64,000 nt of DNA from JAUASW01 sp036880965. GTDB taxonomy: Bacteria > Pseudomonadota > Gammaproteobacteria > Burkholderiales > Burkholderiaceae_C. This document shows, piece by piece, positions 33,848 to 43,191 of the stretch. The stretch lies in NCBI RefSeq assembly GCF_036880965.1, contig NZ_JBAJMV010000005.1, positions 186,001 through 250,000 on the forward strand. The letters are read 5' to 3'. The translations under genes were made by a program, and so were the position numbers. Numbering within the stretch: the stretch's first letter is position 1; each line of letters begins with the position of its first letter. Below the pieces are notes generated by a model, which saw only the letters and a program-made list of their open reading frames with translations, was not told where the DNA came from and searched no databases.

Positions 33848-34408
33848 ATGTCCGCAACCGAACACAAGCACTACGCCCTGATCGACCAACCCGAGATGAA
33901 GCTCGATACGGTGGCGCTGGACGCGGCCCGCTCCAGCCTGGAGCAAGGCGCCATGACGCCGCACTACGGCCCCTGGCGCTACGAGATCATCAAGATGCTC
34001 AACGACTCGCTGGCCACCGAGCTGGTCTGCGTGCTGCGCTACAAGCGCCATCACTTCACCGCCGACGGCCTGGCCTCGGCGCATATCGCCGAGGAATTCC
34101 TGGTCCATGCCGGCGAGGAAGCCGTGCATGCGGACCGGCTGGCCAAGCGCATCGTGCAGCTGGGCGGCGAGCCGGACTTTTCGCCCGAGTCGCTGACCCG
34201 GCGCAGCCATGCGGCCTATGACGACTCGCGCGACCTGCGCCAGATGATCCGTTCCAACCTGATTGCCGAGCGGGTGGCCATCGAGGCCTACAGCCAGCTG
34301 ATCACTCTGATCGGCGACAAGGACTCGACCACCCGCCGCCTGCTCGAAGACATCCTCGCCGATGAGCAAAAGCATGCCGAGGAACTGCGCGACTGGCTGG
34401 CTGATTGA
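33848..34408 (+). CDS. Ferritin-like (bacterioferritin/Dps-type) protein
   Basis: 186 residues forming a four-helix ferritin-like domain. Carboxylate/His ligands of a di-iron site are visible: E in LATELVCVLRY, E-x-x-H in EEFLVHAGEEAVHADRLA, E in AERVAIEAYSQL, and DEQKHAEEL. The family includes bacterioferritin-like and stress-induced DNA-protecting proteins. With 186 residues it is somewhat longer than classical bacterioferritin (about 158) because of an N-terminal extension. A BON lipoprotein gene follows 50 bp downstream on the same strand. Confidence 0.87.
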   Translation: MSATEHKHYALIDQPEMKLDTVALDAARSSLEQGAMTPHYGPWRYEIIKMLNDSLATELVCVLRYKRHHFTADGLASAHIAEEFLVHAGEEAVHADRLAKRIVQLGGEPDFSPESLTRRSHAAYDDSRDLRQMIRSNLIAERVAIEAYSQLITLIGDKDSTTRRLLEDILADEQKHAEELRDWLAD

Positions 34409-34458
34409 CGGCCGGCTTCGCGCTTAACCATTTCAACCATCCCTGAAGGAGCTCCACC

Positions 34459-34773
34459 ATGAACGTTCGATACACGCTGGCCCTGAGTGCCACCACCGTG
34501 GCCCTGTTGTTCACCGCCGGTTGCGCCGTCACGCGCGGCCAGGAAACGGTGGGCGCCTATGTGGACGACACCGCGATCACCACGGCCGTCAAGGCCCGCT
34601 TCGTCGACAACAGCGAGGTCGATGCCTCGGCCATCAGTGTCGAGACGATGAAGGGCACGGTCATGCTGTCGGGCTTTGCCAAGAACTCGCGTGAACGCAC
34701 GATGGCTGAGACGCTCACCTGGCGTGTGGCCGGCGTGAAGGCCGTGAAGAACGAAGTAGCGATCCGGCCCTGA
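34459..34773 (+). CDS. BON-domain lipoprotein
   Basis: 104 residues; AAGGAG ribosome site; lipobox FTAGC; then one BON domain (DDTAITTAVKARFVDNSEVDASAISVETMKGTVMLSGFAKNSRE...VKNEVAI). BON domains bind phospholipid or other proteins; OsmY/DolP-type proteins protect the envelope under stress. Here there is a single domain, against two in OsmY. Confidence 0.93.
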   Translation: MNVRYTLALSATTVALLFTAGCAVTRGQETVGAYVDDTAITTAVKARFVDNSEVDASAISVETMKGTVMLSGFAKNSRERTMAETLTWRVAGVKAVKNEVAIRP

Positions 34774-34789
34774 CAGCCCCCCGGGGCTG
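34774..34789. terminator. Short GC hairpin between convergent genes
   Basis: CAGCCCC / GGGGCTG stem immediately after the BON gene stop and before the convergent amidohydrolase stop. There is no T tract and the loop is only two bases, so terminator function is tentative. Confidence 0.35.
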
Positions 34790-34813
34790 ATCAGGCCCCG
34801 TGAAGGCTTGCGC

Positions 34814-36505
34814 TCAGCGCGGCGCTTCGAACACCAGCTTCCCGCCAACCCAGGTCTGCAGCACCTTGGTCTTCAGGAGCGCGGCCGGCGAGGCGCCGAG
34901 CGGGTCGTGGTCAACGATGATGAAGTCGGCCCGGGCGCCCGGTGTCAGAGTGCCGATCTCGCCTTCGCGCCGTGTTGCGTAAGCCGCGGCGCGGGTGAAG
35001 CAATCGAGCGCCTGCAGGCTGTTCAAGGCCTGCTGGCCGTACCAGCCACCGGGTGGCTTGCCTTCGGCGTCCTGGCGCGTCACGGCGGCGTACAGGCCGG
35101 CCCAGGGCGTCGGTTCCTCGACCGGGAAGTCGGAGCCGCAAGCCAGGCGCGCGCCAGCTTTCAGGAGGCGCTGCCAGGCATAGGCGCCCTGGATGCGCTG
35201 TGCGCCGACGCGGTCTTCGGCCATGTTCATGTCCGAGGTGGCGTGCACCGGCTGCACCGAGGCGATCACCTGGGCCTTGGCCAGGCGAGGGATGTCGGCC
35301 AAGGCGATCACCTGCGCATGCTCGATGCGGTGGCGCAGGGCGGTGCTCTTCGCGCCCATCTCGCGCTGCAGGGTCTCGAAGCCGACCAGCACCTGGCGAT
35401 TGGCCGCATCGCCGATGGCGTGCACATTGACCTGGAAGCCGGCCTTTGCGGCCGCGCGCATCCGGGCGAGCAACTCATCGTTCTTGTTGAACAGCAGCCC
35501 CTGCGTTTGCGGCGCGTCGCTGTAGGGCGCCAGCAAGGCCGCGCCGCGGCTGCCCAGCGCGCCGTCGGCGAAGAGCTTGACCATGCGCAGGCTGTACATG
35601 CCATCGCCGCTGGGCGCCAGCGGGCCTTCGCGGCGCAGGCGTTCGATCAGGGCGTTGTCGCTGCCGCGCGCCATGCCGTCGATGCGAACCTTCAGCTTGC
35701 CCTCGGCCGCGAATTCGCGCATCAGCTGGTCGGCTTCGTTCGAAATGCCTGCGTCCTGCACCGAGGTCAGGCCCAGGCTCAGCAGCTCCTTCTGCGCCAC
35801 CTCGAGCGCGGCGCGCGCTTGCGCCTTGGAGGGCTCGGGGATGTGGCGGCCGACGAGGCCCATGGCGCCATCGACCAGCACGCCGGTCGGCTCGCCGCGC
35901 TCATCGCGTTCGATCTTGCCGCCTTGCGGATCAGGCGTGTCGCGGGTGATGCCGGCGATCTGCAGGGCGCGGCTGTTGGCCCAGCCGGCATGGCCGTCCA
36001 CGCGCTCCAGCCACACCGGGCGCTGGCTCTCGGCGCTGTCCAGCTCGGCGGCCGTGGGGAACCGGCCCAGCTTCCAGTTCGCCTGGTTCCAGCCACCGCC
36101 CAGCAGCCAGGCCGAGTCGGGCCATTTCGCCGCGTGGGCCTTGATCGCGGCGAGCGCGGCGTTCAGGTCTGCCGTTTCGCGCAACGACAGCGAGAGGCGC
36201 GAGAAGCCCAGGTCGAGCACATGGCCATGGGCATCGATCAGCCCTGGCATCAAGACCTGACCCTTGGCATCGACCCGGCGAGCGTCCACAGCCTTGGCCT
36301 CGAGGGCCGCCAGCTTGCCGGTGGCCACGACCCGACCGTTGCCATCGATGGCGATGCTGTCGAAGCGCTGGACGCGGCCTTTCTCGTCGAGCGTGAGGCC
36401 GCGCGCGTTGTGGATCAGCAGCGGCTCGGCCGCATGGGCCGCGCCGAACAGCAGCGACAAGGCCAGGACGGTCGGGCGGAGCAGGGCAGGCAGGTGTTTT
36501 TGCAT
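34814..36505 (-). CDS. Secreted amidohydrolase (amidohydrolase_3 family)
   Basis: 563 residues from the ATG at 36505, which starts a signal peptide (ending AAHA). Metal-dependent amidohydrolase motifs are intact: GLIDAHGHV, NVHAIGDAANRQVL, LRHRIEHAQV and CGSDFPVE, with the composite N- and C-terminal beta-sandwich and a PGARADFIIVD end. Relatives in COG1574 include N-substituted formamide deformylase, but most act on unknown amides. An export signal is unusual for biosynthetic members and suggests a periplasmic scavenging role. It diverges from the CHAT-protein operon across 102 bp. Confidence 0.88.
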   Translation of the reverse strand: MQKHLPALLRPTVLALSLLFGAAHAAEPLLIHNARGLTLDEKGRVQRFDSIAIDGNGRVVATGKLAALEAKAVDARRVDAKGQVLMPGLIDAHGHVLDLGFSRLSLSLRETADLNAALAAIKAHAAKWPDSAWLLGGGWNQANWKLGRFPTAAELDSAESQRPVWLERVDGHAGWANSRALQIAGITRDTPDPQGGKIERDERGEPTGVLVDGAMGLVGRHIPEPSKAQARAALEVAQKELLSLGLTSVQDAGISNEADQLMREFAAEGKLKVRIDGMARGSDNALIERLRREGPLAPSGDGMYSLRMVKLFADGALGSRGAALLAPYSDAPQTQGLLFNKNDELLARMRAAAKAGFQVNVHAIGDAANRQVLVGFETLQREMGAKSTALRHRIEHAQVIALADIPRLAKAQVIASVQPVHATSDMNMAEDRVGAQRIQGAYAWQRLLKAGARLACGSDFPVEEPTPWAGLYAAVTRQDAEGKPPGGWYGQQALNSLQALDCFTRAAAYATRREGEIGTLTPGARADFIIVDHDPLGASPAALLKTKVLQTWVGGKLVFEAPR

Positions 36506-36607
36506 GAGCTTGAGTATCAAGCCTTGCCCCCCATCCCGGCGTCGGGCCCTTCCCGAGGGCGCACGGCGCTTCTACGATGGACAGGCGTCGTTCAGGAGAA
36601 TCTCTTC

Positions 36608-39595
36608 ATGCGTCAGTGGCTGCTTGCCGTCTTGCTGGGTTTGACCCTGGGGCCCGTTCAGGCGCAGGAGGACCCGCTCGCCGGCATCGAGGAGCTGGAA
36701 CTGGCCGGCCAGGCGCTGAGCCCCGAGCAGGCGCGGCAAGTGCTTGCCGAGGCGCTGCCCGCTGACAAGGACGCTCGTTACACGGTCCTGCAACGCCAGT
36801 TGCGCGCCGCCCAGCAGCTCAATGAGCGCGGGCGCCATCTCGAGCTGGCCAGGCAATTGGCGGAAGCCGGGCGCGGCCGGCCCGGCGGCGAGGCCTGGAT
36901 CCGGGTCTACCTGAACGCCGAGTTCACCTGGGGCAGCTCGGGTGCCGCCCTGGCCGCCTGCGAGCCTTGGCTGGTAGACACGAGCCTGAGCCCCGCCACG
37001 CGGGCCATGGTGGCGCTGCGCCAGACCTACTACGCAGCGCAGGGCACGGACCGGGCGGTGACCAGCCGCATGTGGTCACGAGCCGATGCGCTCGCCCGGC
37101 CACTGCTCGGGCGGCCCGACACACCGGTTCACCTGCGCGAGGACTGGCTGCATGTGCGCTCCGAGGTTGAGCGGCTGGAGGGCGACACGCTGGCCTCGCT
37201 GGCCACCCTGCGCGAGGCCGTTGGCGTGGCGCGCCGCAATGAAGCCGAGCTGCGCAAGCGCAAGCTGCCGCCGCGCGATCCGGAGCTGCTCGAGGCCATG
37301 GGCTGGCATGACAGCGCGCAGGGCATGCTGGTCTATGCACTGGTGCGGCAGGGGCGGGCGGCGGAGGCCATCGAGCTGGGCCAGGCCAATCTGGCCTTGT
37401 GGCGCAGCAGCCAGCTCAGCGACACCCTGGGCGCGCGCTGGCACTACCGCCTCGCCACCGCCTTGAACGCGGTGCAGCAGTTCCGGCCCGCGCTGGTGGT
37501 GGCGCGCGAGTCCGCGGCCATGCTGCAAAGGCAGGGGGTCAAGTCGTCCAGCCACACCGCCTGGCTGGCCCATCAGGAGCTGGTGCGTTCGCTGATGGGC
37601 CTCAAGCGCTGGAGCGAGGCCGATACCGTCTATCGCGCCTTCCTCGCCAGCATCGACGGCGAAGACACGCTGGCCCGCAGCCGCGCGCTCGACAACCGCC
37701 TGCTGGCGCTGCTGGCGGCCAAGAGTGCCCGCCTGGACGAAGCGCTGGAGATCGCCAACCGCCAGTACGGCTATCGCAACCGCCTCTATGGCGCCAGGCA
37801 TCCGCAGACGCAGGAGAGTGCCGGCGTGCGCGCCGTCGTGCGGCTGATGCGCGGCGAACTCGCGCCGGCCCTGGAGGACTATGAGCAGCTCTTTGCCGCC
37901 ACGCTGGACAGTCCCGGCGGCTGGCTCGATCTCGACCAGCGGGGATTTCGCGGCTTTGTCCTGGGCCTGGCCTTCGAGGAATTTCTCGACCATGTCGCGC
38001 AGCGAGCCTTGAAGGGCGAGAAGCTGCCGCCCGCGTTGATGGAACGGGCCATGCAGCTGGCTGATCGCAGCATGCTCGGCAGCACCCAGCGCGCCCTGGT
38101 CGACAGCACTGCCCGCCTGCTGGCCGCCACACCGGCCTTGCGCCATCTGCTGGAGCAGGAGCAGGCCCAGCGGCAGGCGGCCGCCGCGCAGTTTGCGAAG
38201 TTGCCGGCCAGTCTGGCCCAGGAGGATCGGCTGCGCAAGGAGATGGTCACTGAGGCTTTCAAGGCACTGCCGCCAGCCGAGCGCAAGGCCAGGGCCACCG
38301 AGCTTGCTGCCCTGCGCGAACAGATCCGCAGCCAGAAGGCCGAAGGCGGCGCGGCGCGCGAACAGCTCGAGCAGCGCCGCGCCGAGATCGCCCGCCAGTA
38401 CCCGGCTTATGCGGACCTGCTCATGCCGCCCACACCCTCCGCCAAGGTGCTGCGCGGCTTGCTGGAGCGGGGCGAGGGGCTGCTGCTGATCCATGCCGGC
38501 GAACACGCCACCCTGGTCTGGCTGCAGACCAGCGACGGCTCACTGGCCCTGCATGCCAGCCCGCTCGGCGCCGAGGACCTGGCCGCCAAGGTGGCGCAGG
38601 CGCGCACCGCACTGGACGCGTCCGCCTTGGGAAAGCCGGTGCAGACGGCCGTGTTGCACCAGCTCTATCGCGAGTTGCTGGCGCCGCTGGAGGCCCAGTG
38701 GCGCGGGCTCGACTCGCTGCTGGTGGCCAGCGAAGGCGCTTTGTCCAGCCTGCCGCTGGCCACCCTGGTCACCGAGCCAGGGGGCGCCCAAGCGGCCTGG
38801 CTCGTGCGCCGCCTGGCGGTCACGCAATTGCCGGCGGCTTCCGCGTTGCAGGCCTTGCGCCGCGGCGCCAGCCCCGCAGCCGCGGCCCGGCCGCTGATGG
38901 GATTTGGCGACCCGCTGTTCGGTGCCGCACCCGCACCGGCCGGGCGCGGCAAGCGAGCCGTCGGCCGTGTCGATGCCGAATGGGGCTTCCGCTATGCCGA
39001 GGTGCCGCCACTGCCGGAAACGCGCGCCGAGCTGCTGGCTTTGGCCAAGGTGCTGGGCGCCGACCCGCAGGCAGACCTGCGCCTGGGGGCCCAGGCCACG
39101 CGCCGCGCGGTGCTGGCCATGCCGCTGCAGGACCGTCGCGTCGTCGCCTTTGCCACCCATGGGCTGATGCCTGGCGAGCTGCCCGGCATCTCCAAGCCGG
39201 CGCTGGCGATGGCGGCCGAAGCCGACGAGCGCGAATCGCCGCTGCTGGAGCTGGATGATGTGCTGAACCTGCGGCTGAACGCGCAATGGGTGCTGCTCTC
39301 GGCCTGCAACACGGCGGCGGGCGAGCAGGGCGGGGCGGCGATGTCGGGCCTGGTTCGTGGCTTCTTCTTCGCTGGCGCGCGCTCGGTGCTGGCCACGCAC
39401 TGGGCGGTCGAGTCGGCTTCGGCAGCGGCGCTCAGCGCGGCCACCTTCCAGGCTGCGGCCGCCGGGGCGGCCTCGCGTGCTGCCAGTTTGCGTCAGGCCC
39501 AGCTGGCGATGCTGGAAGGTCGCCTGGGTGAGGGACAGTGGCAACATCCGTACTACTGGGCAGGCTATGCCCTATTCGGCGATCCCCGTCGCTGA
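36608..39595 (+). CDS. Secreted TPR protein with C-terminal CHAT protease domain
   Basis: 995 residues; AGGAGA site before the ATG. Signal peptide (MRQWLLAVLLGLTLGPVQA) and about 600 residues of TPR-like helical repeats precede a CHAT (caspase-HetF-associated) domain over about 665-990. The presumed catalytic pair is visible: H851 in FATHGLMPG and C900 in LSACNTAAGEQ. The C-terminal HPYYWAGYALFGDPR is the usual CHAT ending. CHAT proteins are caspase-like cysteine proteases, some linked to cell death or defence. This one should lie in the periplasm. It heads an operon with FecR and CHASE2 proteins (34 and 13 bp gaps). Confidence 0.9.
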   Translation: MRQWLLAVLLGLTLGPVQAQEDPLAGIEELELAGQALSPEQARQVLAEALPADKDARYTVLQRQLRAAQQLNERGRHLELARQLAEAGRGRPGGEAWIRVYLNAEFTWGSSGAALAACEPWLVDTSLSPATRAMVALRQTYYAAQGTDRAVTSRMWSRADALARPLLGRPDTPVHLREDWLHVRSEVERLEGDTLASLATLREAVGVARRNEAELRKRKLPPRDPELLEAMGWHDSAQGMLVYALVRQGRAAEAIELGQANLALWRSSQLSDTLGARWHYRLATALNAVQQFRPALVVARESAAMLQRQGVKSSSHTAWLAHQELVRSLMGLKRWSEADTVYRAFLASIDGEDTLARSRALDNRLLALLAAKSARLDEALEIANRQYGYRNRLYGARHPQTQESAGVRAVVRLMRGELAPALEDYEQLFAATLDSPGGWLDLDQRGFRGFVLGLAFEEFLDHVAQRALKGEKLPPALMERAMQLADRSMLGSTQRALVDSTARLLAATPALRHLLEQEQAQRQAAAAQFAKLPASLAQEDRLRKEMVTEAFKALPPAERKARATELAALREQIRSQKAEGGAAREQLEQRRAEIARQYPAYADLLMPPTPSAKVLRGLLERGEGLLLIHAGEHATLVWLQTSDGSLALHASPLGAEDLAAKVAQARTALDASALGKPVQTAVLHQLYRELLAPLEAQWRGLDSLLVASEGALSSLPLATLVTEPGGAQAAWLVRRLAVTQLPAASALQALRRGASPAAAARPLMGFGDPLFGAAPAPAGRGKRAVGRVDAEWGFRYAEVPPLPETRAELLALAKVLGADPQADLRLGAQATRRAVLAMPLQDRRVVAFATHGLMPGELPGISKPALAMAAEADERESPLLELDDVLNLRLNAQWVLLSACNTAAGEQGGAAMSGLVRGFFFAGARSVLATHWAVESASAAALSAATFQAAAAGAASRAASLRQAQLAMLEGRLGEGQWQHPYYWAGYALFGDPRR

Positions 39596-39629
39596 GCTAG
39601 CATCAGTTGCAATCTCGAAAGGCAATGCC

Positions 39630-40241
39630 ATGAAGCGCTGGTTGGGAACACTTGTGGGATTGGCGGTGATTGGTGCCGCGACGGCTCAGGCGGCCCCCGT
39701 CGCCGAAGTGATGGCGGTGCTGGGCGAGGCCCAGGTCGATGGCAAGCCCCTCGCTGTCGGCGCCAAGCTGGAAGCGGGCGTCGAGTTGCGCACCGGCGCC
39801 AAGGGCCGGGTGCGGCTGAAGTTCGTCGACGGCTCCTCGGTGGTGATCAGCGATGCCAGCCGGGTGCGCATCCAGAGATTCGAACCTGCGGCCGATGGCA
39901 AACTGCGCGATGCCACGCTGTGGCTGGAGCTGGGCCTGATCGGCCAGAAGGTCGCGCCCGGCGGTGGCTGGGAGGTACGCACGCCCACGGCGGTGACGGC
40001 GGTGCGTGGCACGGAGTTCGTCGTCGAGGTCGGTGGCGACCAGGCCACGGCCGTCCATGTGCAGACCGGCCAGGTGGCGGTGCAGGCCAGCAGCCGCACC
40101 CGCGGCATCCTGCCCAAGCCGCCGGTGATGCTTGATACGCAGGCCGATGGCACCCAATGCTCGGCCACCGGCTGCGACGCCTCCAAGCGCTGGTCGGGGC
40201 AGAGGGTCCAGGACATGCAGAGTCGCCTGGCTGGCGTCTGA
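39630..40241 (+). CDS. FecR-domain periplasmic protein
   Basis: 203 residues; signal peptide ending in AQA. Typical FecR sensor-domain features: VLGEAQVDGKPLAVGAKLEAG, TGAKGRVRLKFVDGSSVVIS, and VRTPTAVTAVRGTEFVVEV. There is no cytoplasmic anti-sigma part, so it is not a classical FecR; it is the free-standing type often encoded beside CHASE2-domain proteins. It probably binds a wall or envelope ligand and passes the state to the CHASE2 partner encoded 13 bp downstream. Confidence 0.88.
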   Translation: MKRWLGTLVGLAVIGAATAQAAPVAEVMAVLGEAQVDGKPLAVGAKLEAGVELRTGAKGRVRLKFVDGSSVVISDASRVRIQRFEPAADGKLRDATLWLELGLIGQKVAPGGGWEVRTPTAVTAVRGTEFVVEVGGDQATAVHVQTGQVAVQASSRTRGILPKPPVMLDTQADGTQCSATGCDASKRWSGQRVQDMQSRLAGV

Positions 40242-40254
40242 CTGGCGCTGACCC

Positions 40255-43170
40255 ATGCGCGCGCGTCTGGGCTACTGGCTCGTCGCACTGATTGCCTCGG
40301 CCCTGGCCATCCTGGGCTGGTGGCAGCGCGCGAACATCAGCCTGCTGGAGCGGATCGACAGCCTCAGCCTCGATGCGCAGATGCAATGGCGCGGGCCTTT
40401 GCAGCCGCGCCTGCCCATCCTGATCGTCACCATCGACGAAGCCAGCGCGATGCGCGGCGGCACGCCAGACCGCCGGGCGCTGACCGCGGCCCTGGACCGC
40501 CTGAGCAAGGCCGGCGCGCGGCTGGTGGCCCTGGACATCCTGCTGCTCGATGCCGGCGACCCGACCGTCGATGCGGCGCTGGCCGCATCGATCAAGCGAT
40601 CGGGCCGCGTGCTGCTGCCCTATGCCCTGGGCGAGGAGCCGGGTCCTGACGGCAGCGACAGCCGCGCGGTGCTGGACAGCGCCTGGCCCAAGGTCGAGGG
40701 TGATGTGGCCAAGGCGCCCACGCCCTTGCGTGCGCGCCGCCTGCTGGCGCCGCTGCCGCTGTTTGCCGATGCGGCCCTGGGCCTGGGCAATGTGGGCGCG
40801 CAGCGCAGCAGCGACGGCGCCTTGCGCTATGACCTGCCGGCCCTGGGCCTGGGCGGCGAGGTCTACCCGACCTTGGCGGTTCGTGTCGCAGCCCAGTTGC
40901 GTGGAGCGGACTGGCAGCAGGCCTGGCTGCGCCTGGGCCGCGAGGCAGCTGTCGGCACGCTGCAGGTGCCCATCGACGGCCTCTCCCGTCAATGGCTCAA
41001 CTACTACGGCCCCGGGGGCACCTTCGAGCGCCTCTCGTTTGCCGAACTCCTGAAGGGCAAGGTGGACGATGCCAGTCTGAAAGACCGCATCGTGTTGATA
41101 GGTACCACGGCGCTTGGCAGCGGCGATGCTTTTCCGACCACCTTCGACCCCGGTCTGCCTGGCGTCGAGCGCCTCGCCACGGCGATTGACAACCTGATTG
41201 GTGAGCGGGTGCTGCGCCGACCCGATTGGGCTGCAGCATCCGAGCTTGTGTTGATGCTGGGGCTGCCGCTGCTGGTGATAGGTCTGCTCTCGCGCTGGCG
41301 CCTGCGCGCTGCGCTGCCGGTGCTGATCGTTGTTGCCCTGGTCTTGCTGGTGCTGCTGCAGCGGCGCTTCGAGCTGCACCATGAGTTCATCGCGCCCGCC
41401 TTCCCGGTGCTGGCCGCTGTGCTGGCCGTGCTGGGTGCGCTGGCGCTGCGCGCCGCTGATGAGCATCAGCGCCGGCAGCTGGCGCTGGTCGCCCTGAAGG
41501 AGAGCGAAGAGCGCTATGCCCTGGCGGCCGAAGGTGCGAATGACGGGCTGTGGGACTGGGACCTGGAAGCAGGCACCGTGCACTACTCGCCACGCTGGCT
41601 GGCGCTGATGGGGCTCGACGTGGCCGAGGCCGCAGACATCAAGGCCTGGACGCTGCCACTGCCACCGGCTGCCGGCAGGGAGTTCGAGCGGGTGTTGGAC
41701 GAGCATCTGCAGGGCCGTAGCCGCCAGCTCCACCACCTGCTCGAGTTCGAGCAGGGCGGGCAGCACCGCTGGCTGCTGGCGCGGGGCATGGCCACGCGTG
41801 AGGGCGGCCGCGCGGTGCGCATGGCCGGCTCGCTGACCGATGTGTCCGAGCTGCATCGCCTGCAGCAGCAGATCAGCCATGATGCCCTGCATGACCGCCT
41901 GACGGGCCTGCCCAACCGGGCGATGTTCCGCGTGCAACTGGAATCGGCGATGGCCGAAGGCGACGCCGGCCTGGTACTCCTCGGCCTGGACGAGTTCCGC
42001 GCCTTCAACGAGGCTCAGGGTCTGGCCGCAGGCGACGCGGTGCTGGTCGAAACCGCACAGCGCCTGCGCATGCGTGAGGGACAGGCCATGATGGCCGGTC
42101 GCCTGGGCCCCGACGAGTTCGGCCTCATCTTCCGCGCTCGCCATGGCGACAACAACGGCCTGGTCGCCTGGGTGCTCGATCAGTTCGAGATTCCCTATCC
42201 GCTGCCCGAGGGTGGCAAGCACCGGCTCTCCGCCTGCGTGGGCTGGGCGCAGGCGGCAGAAGGGCCCGCCAACGCAGACGAGTTGATCGCAGCGGCGGAA
42301 GGCGCGCTGGCACGGGCCAAGATGCAGGGCCCGGGCAATCGCCATTGCTACGACCCGGCCGAGCAGATGGTCGAACGCTCGCGCCGCTGGTTGCGCGAGC
42401 AAATCGATGTGGCCCTGGCCGAGGGGGGGCAGTTCAAGCTCTTCTACCAGCCCTTCATCCGGCTGTCGGACCGACAACTGCTCGGCTTCGAGGCGCTGAT
42501 CCGCTGGCACCATCCGCAACGCGGCCTCGTGATGCCGGGAGATTTCATCCCGGTCGCCGAGGCCAGCGGCCAGATCGCCGACATCGGCCGCTGGACGCTG
42601 ATGGAAGCGGCGGCGCAATTGCGCCGCTGGCAGGCCCTGGGCTTCACGGGCGAGATCGCCGTCAATGTCTCCGGCGTGCAATTGGAGCGCGACCAGGAGC
42701 TGCTGAGCGATGCGCACGCCGTCTTGAAGGCGCTGGGCGATGTGCCACCGAAGCAGCTGAAGCTGGAAGTGACCGAGAGCATGGCCATGGCCAACCCGCA
42801 GCGCAGCGCCGAGGTCTTGCGCGAGCTGGCCAGCCTCGGGTTCAAGCTCTCGATCGACGACTTCGGCACCGGCTATTCATCGCTGGCCTATCTGCACCGT
42901 TTCCCGTTTGACACCTTGAAGATCGACCGCAGCTTCGTGATGCGCCTGGAGGCGGGCCGCGAGGCGGTCGAGATCGTCCGCACCATCGTCGGCCTGGCCA
43001 ATGCGTTGGGCAAGCAGACGCTTGCCGAGGGCGTCGAAGACGAAGCGCAGGCCGCGCAGCTGACCGCCCTGGGTGTGCAGGTCGGCCAGGGCTGGCTGTT
43101 TGCCAAGGCGCTGCCCGAGAGCGAGGCCGAGCGATGGATCATCAGGGCCGGCGCCGAATCAGCCAGCTGA
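40255..43170 (+). CDS. CHASE2-PAS-GGDEF(degenerate)-EAL cyclic di-GMP phosphodiesterase
   Basis: 971 residues. A membrane helix (8-24), a periplasmic CHASE2 domain (about 25-325), three membrane helices (about 330-415), a PAS domain (about 425-545), then GGDEF and EAL domains. The GGDEF signature is GPDEF near residue 618 and the metal/substrate loop reads GLDEFRAFNEAQG instead of the usual D-x-D-x-F-K-x-x-N-D, so cyclase activity is probably lost. The EAL domain looks active: EALIRW from 746, NVSGVQLE, EVTES, DDFGTGYSSL and DRSFV. It should hydrolyse cyclic di-GMP under control of an envelope signal relayed by CHASE2. Its partners are the FecR and CHAT proteins upstream. Confidence 0.92.
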   Translation: MRARLGYWLVALIASALAILGWWQRANISLLERIDSLSLDAQMQWRGPLQPRLPILIVTIDEASAMRGGTPDRRALTAALDRLSKAGARLVALDILLLDAGDPTVDAALAASIKRSGRVLLPYALGEEPGPDGSDSRAVLDSAWPKVEGDVAKAPTPLRARRLLAPLPLFADAALGLGNVGAQRSSDGALRYDLPALGLGGEVYPTLAVRVAAQLRGADWQQAWLRLGREAAVGTLQVPIDGLSRQWLNYYGPGGTFERLSFAELLKGKVDDASLKDRIVLIGTTALGSGDAFPTTFDPGLPGVERLATAIDNLIGERVLRRPDWAAASELVLMLGLPLLVIGLLSRWRLRAALPVLIVVALVLLVLLQRRFELHHEFIAPAFPVLAAVLAVLGALALRAADEHQRRQLALVALKESEERYALAAEGANDGLWDWDLEAGTVHYSPRWLALMGLDVAEAADIKAWTLPLPPAAGREFERVLDEHLQGRSRQLHHLLEFEQGGQHRWLLARGMATREGGRAVRMAGSLTDVSELHRLQQQISHDALHDRLTGLPNRAMFRVQLESAMAEGDAGLVLLGLDEFRAFNEAQGLAAGDAVLVETAQRLRMREGQAMMAGRLGPDEFGLIFRARHGDNNGLVAWVLDQFEIPYPLPEGGKHRLSACVGWAQAAEGPANADELIAAAEGALARAKMQGPGNRHCYDPAEQMVERSRRWLREQIDVALAEGGQFKLFYQPFIRLSDRQLLGFEALIRWHHPQRGLVMPGDFIPVAEASGQIADIGRWTLMEAAAQLRRWQALGFTGEIAVNVSGVQLERDQELLSDAHAVLKALGDVPPKQLKLEVTESMAMANPQRSAEVLRELASLGFKLSIDDFGTGYSSLAYLHRFPFDTLKIDRSFVMRLEAGREAVEIVRTIVGLANALGKQTLAEGVEDEAQAAQLTALGVQVGQGWLFAKALPESEAERWIIRAGAESAS

Positions 43171-43191
43171 AACGACCAGAGAGAGGCACCG

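Noticed and set aside
34808..36607. 600-codon in-frame extension upstream of the CHAT protein start
   Set aside because: It runs antisense through the amidohydrolase gene; the signal peptide and AGGAGA site place the true start at 36608.
36506..36607. Search for a riboswitch or operator between the amidohydrolase and CHAT genes
   Set aside because: No convincing dyad or conserved RNA element seen in the 102 bp.
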